Shown one piece after another: positions 1-6,359 of a stretch of DNA of 7,766 nt (positions are counted from its first letter, which is position 1; each line of letters begins with the position of its first letter). The position numbers and the translations under genes are program-made. The notes under the pieces are model-generated. The model saw only the letters and a program-made list of their open reading frames with translations. It made no database searches and had not been told where the DNA came from. The DNA comes from Chlamydiia bacterium (GTDB taxonomy: Bacteria > Chlamydiota > Chlamydiia > Chlamydiales > FEN-1388). The DNA lies in the NCBI GenBank assembly GCA_028293095.1, contig JAQGPK010000030.1:1-7766 (forward strand). Reading direction: 5' to 3'.

Positions 1-58
1 TTCTCTATTCTTTGCATCCTTCAAGCTTCTTACGCTTGCATGAATAGGATATATCAGG

Positions 59-1150
59 ATGAATGAAATTGAAGCCGCTGTAATTCTCAACTCCATTCCA
101 TACTTAGGAAATACAAAGATAGGAACGCTCATTCGCCAATTTGGGTCTTGTTATAACGCTCTTTTAGCTCTGTATAATAAAGATCCTCTGCCTTTCAATC
201 TCCGTGCTGAAACAGTCAGTTTTCTTGAAACCTTTGAGAAAAATACCAGCTGGAAAGAAGATCTTCTCTTAGCAGAGCAACAGAGCGTCACGCTACTGCC
301 CATTACAAGTCCTCTCTATCCAGAAAAACTAAAAGCCATTTCTGATTGCCCTCCGCTTTTATATATCAAAGGGATACTCCCTATAGAGAGCCCCTTATCT
401 ATTGCAATTATAGGCACTCGTACGGCAACTTTTTATGGCAATGAACAAGCGCTACGCTTTGCAGAAGCACTCTCTGCCGCAGGTTGTACTATTGTCAGCG
501 GTCTTGCACGAGGAATAGATACCTCAGCGCATAAAGGATGCCTAAAAAAGGGCAAAACAATAGCCGTTATTGGCTCTGGCCTTGCTCATATCTATCCAGA
601 AGAAAACAAAAATCTCGCACAAGAAATAACACAGGCAGGAGCTGTTATTTCTGAACTTCCAATGAACACGCAGCCTTCTCGTTTTACCTTTCCGCAACGC
701 AACCGTATTATTTCAGCTTTAAGTGATGCTCTTTTGCTTGTAGAGGCTCCTGAAAAGAGTGGCGCTATGATTACAATGGAAATTGGTGGCAAACAAAATA
801 AGGCTCTTTTTGCGCTTCCTGGAAGAGCAGGAGCTTCAACATCCTGCGGCAATCACCTGTTAATCAAACAGGGAAAAGCAAAGCTCATAGATCACCCAGA
901 AGAGATATTGTCAGCTTTTAATTACACCGCAAAACATCAAACGAATTCCTCAAAACTATCTTTTTCAGCTCCAGTTTGCACACCTCCAGAGAAAAAGATT
1001 TTAGATATTTTAAAACAATCAGAGATGTCTTTAGAACAGCTCTCAGGCCTTGTTTCACTGCCCATAGCAACCCTTCAAGCCACCCTCATCAAACTCGCTT
1101 TGAAAAAATTAGTCTTGGAACTTCCTGGCAAACGATATACACTTCATTAA
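59..1150 (+). CDS. dprA: DNA processing protein DprA/Smf
   Basis: DprA binds single-stranded DNA and loads RecA onto it during natural transformation; it acts in the cytoplasm. The 363-residue product has the full three-part layout. Residues 1-70 form a helical N-terminal region of SAM/helix-hairpin-helix type. Residues about 75-285 are the Rossmann-like DprA core, with the IGTR motif at 118-121, SGLARGID at 147-154, FPQRNRIIS at 211-219, SGAMIT at 234-239 and GNHLLI at 264-269. Residues about 308-363 are the winged-helix domain at the C-terminus. Length is normal for the family. The ATG at 59 follows AGGA at 46-49, about nine bases away, and a second AGG lies directly against the ATG. The stop is 279 bases before topA on the same strand; dprA-topA adjacency is common in bacteria. 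No strong terminator follows, so some read-through towards topA is possible. Nothing looks damaged. Confidence 0.96.
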   Translation: MNEIEAAVILNSIPYLGNTKIGTLIRQFGSCYNALLALYNKDPLPFNLRAETVSFLETFEKNTSWKEDLLLAEQQSVTLLPITSPLYPEKLKAISDCPPLLYIKGILPIESPLSIAIIGTRTATFYGNEQALRFAEALSAAGCTIVSGLARGIDTSAHKGCLKKGKTIAVIGSGLAHIYPEENKNLAQEITQAGAVISELPMNTQPSRFTFPQRNRIISALSDALLLVEAPEKSGAMITMEIGGKQNKALFALPGRAGASTSCGNHLLIKQGKAKLIDHPEEILSAFNYTAKHQTNSSKLSFSAPVCTPPEKKILDILKQSEMSLEQLSGLVSLPIATLQATLIKLALKKLVLELPGKRYTLH

Positions 1151-1239
1151 TTTTTTATGCCCTTTTGCGTCAAAATGTACGGCTTTTAATTACATGATAA
1201 TGGATTCGTTTTGCTCAAAATAGTACAAATTGAAGTGAA

Positions 1240-1269
1240 ATGAAAAAAATTATTAAAAAATTTTTATGA
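1240..1269 (+). other. Possible 9-codon leader peptide, ATGA-overlapped with the next small ORF
   Basis: This short reading frame encodes MKKIIKKFL and stops at TGA. The stop shares the sequence ATGA (1266-1269) with the ATG of the lysine-rich small ORF that follows, an arrangement often seen in translationally coupled genes. Only a weak purine-rich stretch (GAAGTG) precedes its ATG. The sequence is AT-rich enough for such an ORF to arise by chance, so this is a suggestion rather than a firm gene. Confidence 0.2.
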
Positions 1270-1370
1270 CTAATCAAAAGGCACTTTATAAGCTTCAAAA
1301 ACATGCTAAGACCGTAAATAAAGGGTTTGCTAAAAAATCAAAATCAAAAAAAGTTTACACAAAACAATAA
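1266..1370 (+). CDS. Small lysine-rich hypothetical protein (34 aa)
   Basis: This unrecognised small ORF lies between dprA and topA. It would encode 34 residues starting MTNQKALYKLQKHAK and ending in a basic segment with KKSKSKK, with about a third lysine and almost no acidic residues. Such a composition fits a nucleic-acid- or nucleoid-binding peptide, but no family is recognised and no domain can be named. In its favour: the codons are not simply A-runs, the frame closes cleanly, and its ATG overlaps the stop of a 9-codon leader (ATGA). Against it: there is no Shine-Dalgarno directly upstream, and the region is very AT-rich, which favours lysine codons by chance. If real it would be the middle gene between dprA and topA. 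Confidence 0.38.
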   Translation: MTNQKALYKLQKHAKTVNKGFAKKSKSKKVYTKQ

Positions 1371-1382
1371 AAAATATTTTTT
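1369..1382. repeat. Perfect A6-TA-T6 palindrome upstream of topA
   Basis: Fourteen bases form a perfect palindrome of six A, TA and six T, directly followed by further A4 and T4 tracts to position 1390. It lies about 50 bases before the topA start. A TTTACA box at 1354-1359, close to the -35 consensus, sits just upstream, but the possible -10 boxes (TATTTT at 1375, TAAAAT at 1382) have poor spacing (15 and 22 bases). I read this as the AT-rich topA promoter region, possibly with intrinsic bending; an exact promoter cannot be fixed by eye. Confidence 0.35.
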
Positions 1383-1429
1383 AAAATTTTCAAACATGTT
1401 ATCGCAAAGAGAAAGGATAAAAAAGACAA

Positions 1430-3829
1430 ATGGGAAAATCGTTAGTTATAGTCGAATCTCCAGCTAAGATCAAAACACTCAAGAAATTTCTTGGGCCAAG
1501 TTTTATCTTTCAAGCTTCCTTTGGGCATATACGAGATCTGCCTGAAAAGGAATTTGGAATCGATATTGAAAAAGATTTTGAGCCAAAATATGTCATTATG
1601 CCCGATAAGAAAGAGGTCATTGACGCCCTTAAAAAAGCAGCAAAAGAATGTGATGTTGTCTATCTCTCTCCCGATCCAGACCGTGAAGGGGAAGCCATTG
1701 CATGGCACATTAGTCAGATTTTGCCAAAAAATTGTAAAATCAAACGCGTTGCCTTTAACTCCATTACTAAAGATGCCGTACAAGAGGCGCTGCAGAATCC
1801 TACCGATATTAACGAAGCTCTCGTGAATGCACAGCAAGCAAGACGACTCCTTGACCGTCTTGTAGGCTATAGCATTTCACCTCTATTTAATAAGAGACTC
1901 AAGCGCGGACGCGGTAAATCAGTATCTGCTGGCCGGGTACAATCTGTCGCACTTAAAATTATTGTCGATCGTGAAAAAGAGATTGAAGCCTTCATTCCGA
2001 AAGAATACTGGACGATTTCAGCTCTTTTAAAATCAGATTCTGCTGAAAAACCCTTTAAAGCAACCCTCTTTTCAATCAATGATAAGCGCATTGAAAAAGA
2101 GACAATTGATGGCAAGAAAGAGGGAGAAGACTTTGTTCTGGTTAACAATCAGCTCCTTTCAGAACAGATTGTTAAAGAGCTCAAAAAAGCAACCTATACT
2201 GTAACGCGAGTAGACCGTAAAGAAAAGAGAAGAAATCCAGAAGCTCCTTTCATTACATCTACTCTGCAACAAGAAGCTTCCCGCCATTTCCGCTTCTCAC
2301 CTGCACGAACCATGCAGATTGCCCAGTCACTCTACGAAGGGGTAGACATAGGAGTAGATGGCGCTGAAGGTCTTATTACCTATATGAGAACAGACTCTGT
2401 TCGCATTGTTCCAGAAGTAGTAGATCAGGTACGAAGCTATATTCTCAAAGAATTCGGTGATAAATACCTTCCTGAGAGTCCACGTGCTTTCAATATGAAG
2501 AAAAGTGCACAGGATGCACACGAAGCGATAAGACCTACAAACCTGATGCATCACCCCGATAAGATTCAAGAATACCTCTCACGAGAGCAGCATCTTCTCT
2601 ACTCTCTTATCTGGTATCGTTTTATCGCCTGCCAAATGACTCCTGCAATCTACGATACAGTGTCTGTTGATATTGCAGCAGGTAGCAAATATTTACTACG
2701 AGCAACCGGCTCTATCATCAAATTCCCAGGTTTTCTTAGCTTATATGAAGAGAAGAAAGACGAAGATGATGAGAGTGATGAAAGCAAGATGCTTCCATCA
2801 ATTGAAGAGAAAGACGTGGTGAGCTTGAATGAGCTCTTCCATGAACAGTCCTTCACAAGACCACCTCCTCGCTTTACAGAAGCATCTTTAGTTAAGGAAC
2901 TGGAAAAATCAGGGATCGGCAGACCATCAACCTATGCTGCCATCATGAATAAAATCCAGAGCCGTGATTATACAGTAAAGGAAAATGGACGCTTAAAACC
3001 GACAGAGCTCGGCCGTCTTATCGTTGAAATGCTAGAGGCAAGCTTTAAAGATATCATTAATATCGGTTTTACCGCCGCTATGGAAGATGACTTAGAACTT
3101 GTAGCTGAGAACAAAAAAGATTGGATCCACCTTCTAAAAGATTTTTGGAAAACCTTTGCTCCTGCTCTAAAAATTGCAGAAGAGACAGCGTTTGTTCCAA
3201 AAATAGAAACTGATCTTCTTTGTCCAAAGTGTGGCAGCAAGCTTCAGAAGATTTGGTCAAAGTCCAAGTACTTCTTAGGGTGCGTCAATTATCCAACGTG
3301 CGACTATACAGGCTCATTGGAAGAGGCAAACTTTAATAAAGAAGACTATGCCGAAGATTTTAACTGGGAGCAGCAGTGCCCCAATTGTCAATCAGAAATG
3401 AAATTGCGCTTTGGTAAATTTGGCCCCTTCTTAGGCTGTACTAAATACCCTGACTGTAAAGGGATTGTGAACATTCCTAAAAAAGGTGAGTCTATCGAGC
3501 CTGAAAGCTCTGAAAAAATACCTTGCCCTGCCATTGGATGTACAGGAAATCTTGTCAGACGCAAGTCGCGCTTTGGCAAAATGTTCTACTCCTGCTCTGA
3601 GTTCCCTGCGTGTAACGTCATCGGAAATGAAATTGAAGCAGTGAACCTTAAGTATGCAGAGCATCAAAAAACAGCTTACGTCAAAAAAACCAACCCAAAA
3701 AGGAGGCCTGATATGGCAACCAAAAAAGCACCGGTGAAGAAAAAAGCACCGGCTAAAAAAACAACTGTTAAGAAGACAGTTGCAAGAAAACCAGCTGCTA
3801 AGAAAAAGGTAGCTGCCAAGAAGAAATAG
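1430..3829 (+). CDS. topA: DNA topoisomerase I with lysine-rich histone-like C-terminal tail
   Basis: Type IA topoisomerase that relaxes negative supercoils through a 5'-phosphotyrosine intermediate. In the 799-residue product, the Toprim domain covers about 1-145, with VESPAK at 8-13 (catalytic E9) and the acidic motif DPDREGE at 82-88. The nuclease region carries GLITYMRTDS, giving catalytic Tyr318, and the downstream GIGRPSTYA motif at 495-503. A short acidic loop (DEDDESDES) occupies 444-452. Three zinc ribbons follow, with cysteine quartets C598/C601/C618/C624, C650/C653/C670/C676 and C699/C704/C722/C728. Residues 762-799 are a tail of 16 lysines, one arginine and nine alanines. Chlamydia TopA is known to end in a SWIB domain; none is visible here. 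The start ATG has AAAGGA at 1412-1417, about 12 bases upstream, which is rather far. A strong terminator follows the stop by 15 bases. Confidence 0.97.
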   Translation: MGKSLVIVESPAKIKTLKKFLGPSFIFQASFGHIRDLPEKEFGIDIEKDFEPKYVIMPDKKEVIDALKKAAKECDVVYLSPDPDREGEAIAWHISQILPKNCKIKRVAFNSITKDAVQEALQNPTDINEALVNAQQARRLLDRLVGYSISPLFNKRLKRGRGKSVSAGRVQSVALKIIVDREKEIEAFIPKEYWTISALLKSDSAEKPFKATLFSINDKRIEKETIDGKKEGEDFVLVNNQLLSEQIVKELKKATYTVTRVDRKEKRRNPEAPFITSTLQQEASRHFRFSPARTMQIAQSLYEGVDIGVDGAEGLITYMRTDSVRIVPEVVDQVRSYILKEFGDKYLPESPRAFNMKKSAQDAHEAIRPTNLMHHPDKIQEYLSREQHLLYSLIWYRFIACQMTPAIYDTVSVDIAAGSKYLLRATGSIIKFPGFLSLYEEKKDEDDESDESKMLPSIEEKDVVSLNELFHEQSFTRPPPRFTEASLVKELEKSGIGRPSTYAAIMNKIQSRDYTVKENGRLKPTELGRLIVEMLEASFKDIINIGFTAAMEDDLELVAENKKDWIHLLKDFWKTFAPALKIAEETAFVPKIETDLLCPKCGSKLQKIWSKSKYFLGCVNYPTCDYTGSLEEANFNKEDYAEDFNWEQQCPNCQSEMKLRFGKFGPFLGCTKYPDCKGIVNIPKKGESIEPESSEKIPCPAIGCTGNLVRRKSRFGKMFYSCSEFPACNVIGNEIEAVNLKYAEHQKTAYVKKTNPKRRPDMATKKAPVKKKAPAKKTTVKKTVARKPAAKKKVAAKKK
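3697..3706 (+). promoter_or_regulatory. Internal Shine-Dalgarno inside topA, before an in-frame ATG
   Basis: AAAAAGGAGG lies inside the topA coding sequence, with AGGAGG at 3701-3706 and six bases to the in-frame ATG at 3713. This matches the anti-Shine-Dalgarno better than the site in front of topA itself. It marks a possible internal translation start for the basic tail. Confidence 0.5.
3713..3829 (+). CDS. Possible internally initiated 38-aa histone-like basic peptide (in frame with the TopA tail)
   Basis: The last 39 codons of topA, read from ATG codon 762, encode a 38-residue peptide made almost only of lysine, alanine, threonine, valine and proline (MATKKAPVKKKAPAKK, then further KK/AA repeats). 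This resembles the low-complexity tails of histone H1-like proteins and of chlamydial Hc2. What is seen directly is a strong Shine-Dalgarno six bases upstream and an in-frame ATG. The inference is that a free basic peptide could be made in addition to the TopA-fused form, or that a once separate small gene became fused to topA when topA lost its stop codon. The tail may simply be a DNA-binding extension, as lysine-rich tails are known to be in mycobacterial TopA. Independent expression is unproven. Confidence 0.35.
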   Translation: MATKKAPVKKKAPAKKTTVKKTVARKPAAKKKVAAKKK

Positions 3830-3844
3830 TTTCTTTTTGAGATA

Positions 3845-3883
3845 CCGCTTCTGTACGATCGTCGTACAGAAGCGGTTTTTTTT
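3845..3883 (+). terminator. Rho-independent terminator of topA
   Basis: A perfect 14-bp stem is formed by CCGCTTCTGTACGA (3845-3858) and its exact complement (3862-3875), with the three-base loop TCG, followed by eight T (3876-3883). It starts 15 bases after the topA stop. The facing gene on the other strand ends at 3891, so the hairpin lies just beyond that gene's stop as well; however, no T-run follows it in the leftward direction, so it is a clear terminator only for topA. Confidence 0.93.
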
Positions 3884-3890
3884 ATTTCGT

Positions 3891-5150
3891 CTAGTAGGTC
3901 TTACTTTTTCCCTTTTCCTTCAAAGATGCAACCTTCTTGGATGTTGCAAGTTTTATATCACCACTTCCTGTACGAATCACAGCTCCCTTACATGTCTCCT
4001 TACCCATCTCCATAAAAGATCTCTCAGTAGAGCTGCCTATTTTAATCTCTGAGCTGCTTACCGCAATATCTCCACTGCCACTCATGATATCAAAAAGTAT
4101 TTTAGGAAAAGGAGTCGCCGTAAAGCTCACTGAACCACTTCCTGTTTGGATAAGAAGAGCCTCTAAATGCTCTGTCTCGCCTTTGAATTTGACGCTCCCA
4201 GAGCCTGTCTCTATCTTTAGCATCTTACCTGTAACCACATCATCTAAAGAAACCTTTCCGGAGCCTGTGATCACACTCACATCTCCAACTGTTTTTTTGA
4301 ATGAAACGGTTCCCGAACCATTCTCTATAGAGCTCTTTATGTACTCACATTTTTCTATCACCATTGTTCCAGAGCCGCTACTTACATGGCAGAGACTCCC
4401 TTGACAAGATTCAAGATGAACTTTTCCAGATCCCGTGTATCCATTAATCTCTCCAGTATGATTATCGATATCCACAAAACCGCAGGCGTTCGAGAAAAAG
4501 AGCTTGCCTACCCCTTTTTCCACTTGAATGGTCGCCAAAGTAGTCTCTACGTGTACCTCACCTTGTACACCTTTCACGGTAATCAATCCGACGAGATTTT
4601 TAAGAGACGCTCGTGCGTGCTTTGGCAAGCGCAGATGTATATCAACATACACATGAGAGGTCAAAGGAGTCGGATCTGCTAATAAAGTCAACTCTCTCTC
4701 TTGATAGTGCACCTTCTTTTTATTTTTTTGAGAACCTGATTTTCTGCCCGCCTTTTCTCTGAAAGGATAGTAGTAGAAAGAGCGCTCTAAAACAGGATAG
4801 GAGGCGATCAGAGAAACTTTTTTTCGATCTCCTTCAACTTTTATCTGTATCGATTGAGCAAGCTCTTTGGCTTTTTGTAGTGTTGACCCAAAGGCGTGAA
4901 TCGATGTGGTACTTACCACCTTATTTTCTTCAGAAAACTCAACTGTGAGATCTCCCACAAGATTTTCGACTCGTATTTCATAATTCTCATCAACTTCATA
5001 CTCATTTTTTACTTCAATCACATGCTCTTGCTCTGTAGATTTTTCTTTTTCTTCAGATGTCACAGCTGCCTCTTGTTCCTCTGCTTGGCAAAAAGTTCCA
5101 ACAAACAGCGAAGCTGTACAGACAAAAAGAAAAAATCTCTTCAGAAACAT
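3891..5150 (-). CDS. Exported GSG-repeat beta-solenoid protein (DUF4097-like)
   Basis: The 419-residue product begins with a Sec signal peptide: MFLKRFFLF, a hydrophobic core to about residue 20, and a likely cut after A23 (FCQA/EE). Cys21 is preceded by GTF, which does not fit a lipobox. A glutamate/lysine-rich linker follows to about residue 45. Residues about 160-405 form short alternating beta-strands with GSG turns starting at 240, 259, 278, 296, 316, 337, 358 and 395, giving a period near 20 residues as in the DUF4097/DUF2807 'putative adhesin' families, which fold as beta-solenoids. A basic, glycine-poor C-terminus closes it. It probably works in the periplasm or at the cell surface; the partner is unknown. 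The ATG at 5150 is preceded by AAAGGA with seven bases spacing. It is convergent with topA and divergent from the gene at 5221. The family assignment is good, the role unknown. Confidence 0.85.
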   Translation of the reverse strand: MFLKRFFLFVCTASLFVGTFCQAEEQEAAVTSEEKEKSTEQEHVIEVKNEYEVDENYEIRVENLVGDLTVEFSEENKVVSTTSIHAFGSTLQKAKELAQSIQIKVEGDRKKVSLIASYPVLERSFYYYPFREKAGRKSGSQKNKKKVHYQERELTLLADPTPLTSHVYVDIHLRLPKHARASLKNLVGLITVKGVQGEVHVETTLATIQVEKGVGKLFFSNACGFVDIDNHTGEINGYTGSGKVHLESCQGSLCHVSSGSGTMVIEKCEYIKSSIENGSGTVSFKKTVGDVSVITGSGKVSLDDVVTGKMLKIETGSGSVKFKGETEHLEALLIQTGSGSVSFTATPFPKILFDIMSGSGDIAVSSSEIKIGSSTERSFMEMGKETCKGAVIRTGSGDIKLATSKKVASLKEKGKSKTY

Positions 5151-5161
5151 ATCCCATTCCT

Positions 5162-5189
5162 TTGCAAAATTGTATCAGTAAACTATTAT
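5162..5189 (+). promoter_or_regulatory. Predicted promoter of the rightward gene at 5221
   Basis: TTGCAA (5162-5167) and TATTAT (5184-5189) are separated by 16 bases and match the sigma-70 type -35 and -10 consensus at four and five of six positions. Transcription would start near 5196, leaving a leader of about 25 bases that contains the GGAG ribosome site at 5212-5215. Confidence 0.4.
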
Positions 5190-5196
5190 ATAGTTT
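5180..5196. promoter_or_regulatory. 17-bp palindrome in the divergent promoter region
   Basis: AAACTAT (5180-5186) and its complement ATAGTTT (5190-5196) flank the three bases TAT. The dyad lies on top of the predicted -10 boxes of both divergent genes, the position expected of a repressor operator; alternatively it is only the AT-rich symmetry of two facing -10 elements. Confidence 0.35.
5185..5190 (-). promoter_or_regulatory. Predicted -10 element of the leftward DUF4097-like gene
   Basis: On the minus strand this is a perfect TATAAT, about 35 bases before the ATG at 5150. The -35 position 17 bases further upstream has no good match, so activation or a weak promoter is possible. It overlaps the -10 of the opposite promoter, so the two genes probably compete for or share control. 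Confidence 0.35.
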
Positions 5197-5220
5197 TCAG
5201 CGATTTCCTACGGAGTGTTT

Positions 5221-6057
5221 ATGCTACGCTACATTTTTCTTTTACTAGTTCTTGCAGCCATTGGCTATGGTGGATGGTATGGCTGGGAGCATCTTGATGA
5301 TCTCGCCTCACAAATACCTGGCCTTCAAAAAGAGGAGACTCTCCTGACTTTTGAAGTAGCTACAACACCTGATGAAATTATGCATAAGCATCAAAAAGAG
5401 CTCTTAAAAAGTCCAGCTCATACATTAAGCAAAACCACAATCAAGTATATTCCTTTCTTCTTACTCGATGTAAAATATCCAAGAGATGATCGAAAAACTG
5501 AAGAGGGAAAAGTTCTATGGAGCCTTGAGAATGGCGAAATGGTACTTGATACAGCAACCTTTGAAACGACACATGGCTTTGAAGATTGTATCAATGCTGG
5601 CGCTAAAGATGAAGATTTTCGTCTCATGCAAGTCCTCAACAAAAAGGGTGGAAGCATGTCAAAAGAGGCGCTGTGCCAAGAGCTTGGCATGGAATCTGAA
5701 GCTCTTTTTGAACGTCTCGAGGCCCTTCGTAAAAAGCATTTAGTGACTATTCGAGGAGATACGGTCAGAATTCACCTCTCAACACCACTTCTCAAGGTCT
5801 ATCCTGAAACCAGAATTACATACCCTTTTGTCACCAAAGTAGTCGCGACAGAAAATCAATTTCCTCAGCGCTACTCAAAAGGACAGGTGCGTCAAATTGC
5901 AAAAGCTGCCTTTGGGCCAGACTTTGCGATCCGATCAGAGCATCTTCTCTTCATTCCCGTATTTCAAATCGATGTACAAAATCCTGATGGTTCGATTCAT
6001 AGCACCTATTGGAATGGCTGTACAGGCAAACGAGTGACGATGAAGCAGTTTATTTAA
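5221..6057 (+). CDS. Membrane-anchored protein with winged-helix-like segment between duplicated domains (hypothetical)
   Basis: No named family is recognised. The 278-residue product starts with an uncleaved-looking hydrophobic anchor (residues 2-18, LRYIFLLLVLAAIGYGG), then WYGWEHLDD. Two similar modules follow: residues about 43-112 contain FEVATTPDE and later YIPFFLLDV (77-84 core), and residues about 203-275 contain VTKVVATEN and later FIPVFQIDV (244-252). Between them, residues about 133-187 look like a winged-helix fold (LMQVLNKKGG, SKEALCQELG, LRKKHLVTIRGD). A GTG at 5215 would extend it by two residues, but the ribosome site GGAG at 5212-5215 overlaps that GTG and is correctly spaced (five bases) for the ATG at 5221, so the ATG is chosen. 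It is divergent from the DUF4097-like gene. The winged-helix segment on an N-terminally anchored protein is unusual: it may mediate protein contacts rather than DNA binding. Confidence 0.75.
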   Translation: MLRYIFLLLVLAAIGYGGWYGWEHLDDLASQIPGLQKEETLLTFEVATTPDEIMHKHQKELLKSPAHTLSKTTIKYIPFFLLDVKYPRDDRKTEEGKVLWSLENGEMVLDTATFETTHGFEDCINAGAKDEDFRLMQVLNKKGGSMSKEALCQELGMESEALFERLEALRKKHLVTIRGDTVRIHLSTPLLKVYPETRITYPFVTKVVATENQFPQRYSKGQVRQIAKAAFGPDFAIRSEHLLFIPVFQIDVQNPDGSIHSTYWNGCTGKRVTMKQFI

Positions 6058-6359
6058 ACAATAGAAGGTTACTTTTTCATTCCCCAGCGGTCTATTTACC
6101 TCTTTTACAACTGGACTAAAAGCTGAAAGAAGTGTGTTTCAACGTGTAGGTTCATCAGGAGAAAACTTCTCTCCAACGCATGGTGTACACATGCAACAAC
6201 TACTTTTATTAATTAAAAATGGTATAAGAGGTGTTTCAAGCAAGAATTGCTTTATATTAAGAAAGCTGAAAATTTACCTATTCTTTTCCAGAACACCACT
6301 ACCTGTTGGTGACCTGGAAAAGAAAATAACTCTTATTTGCTACTAGAACTTGCCTTCGA
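6058..6359. other. 302-base gap between convergent genes
   Basis: No convincing gene lies here. A 70-codon frame from a GTG at 6134 has no ribosome site and an irregular composition. The stretch holds an imperfect hairpin at 6281-6324 (listed separately), a short dyad GCATG/CATGC around TGTACA at 6178-6194, and two 9-10 base words present twice (GTGTTTCAA at 6134 and 6231; AAAGCTGAAA at 6119 and 6262). It does not fold visibly into a tRNA. It may be decayed coding sequence or untranslated 3' sequence of the two facing genes. Confidence 0.5.
6281..6324. terminator. Long hairpin between convergent genes, possible terminator
   Basis: TTCTTTTCCAG (6281-6291) pairs perfectly with CTGGAAAAGAA (6314-6324). 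Inside, CACCA (6294-6298) pairs with TGGTG (6307-6311) after a two-by-two internal loop, leaving an eight-base loop. It lies 36 bases past the stop of the leftward kinase gene. No clean T-run follows on either strand, so it is at best a weak intrinsic terminator or an RNA 3' stabiliser. Confidence 0.35.

Noticed and set aside
12..50. A dprA promoter in the first 58 bases
   Set aside because: TTGCAT at 12-17 and TAGGAT at 45-50 are 27 bases apart, far from usable spacing.
976..1197. 73-codon open frame overlapping the end of dprA
   Set aside because: Most of it lies inside the dprA winged-helix coding sequence in another frame.
3937..4404. 155-codon open frame on the + strand opposite the DUF4097-like gene
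   Set aside because: It mirrors the periodic GSG-coding sequence of the real gene on the other strand; proline/leucine-rich, with no ribosome site and no domain.
5215..5220. GTG start extending the gene at 5221 by two codons
   Set aside because: The GGAG ribosome site overlaps this GTG and is correctly spaced only for the ATG at 5221.
6178..6194. Short dyad GCATG/CATGC around TGTACA as a possible operator
   Set aside because: One unpaired base breaks the symmetry, it is short, and it is not next to any gene start.
6134..6346. 70-codon open frame in the gap between the convergent genes
   Set aside because: Starts at a GTG without a ribosome site, runs through the hairpin, and has no recognisable composition or motif.
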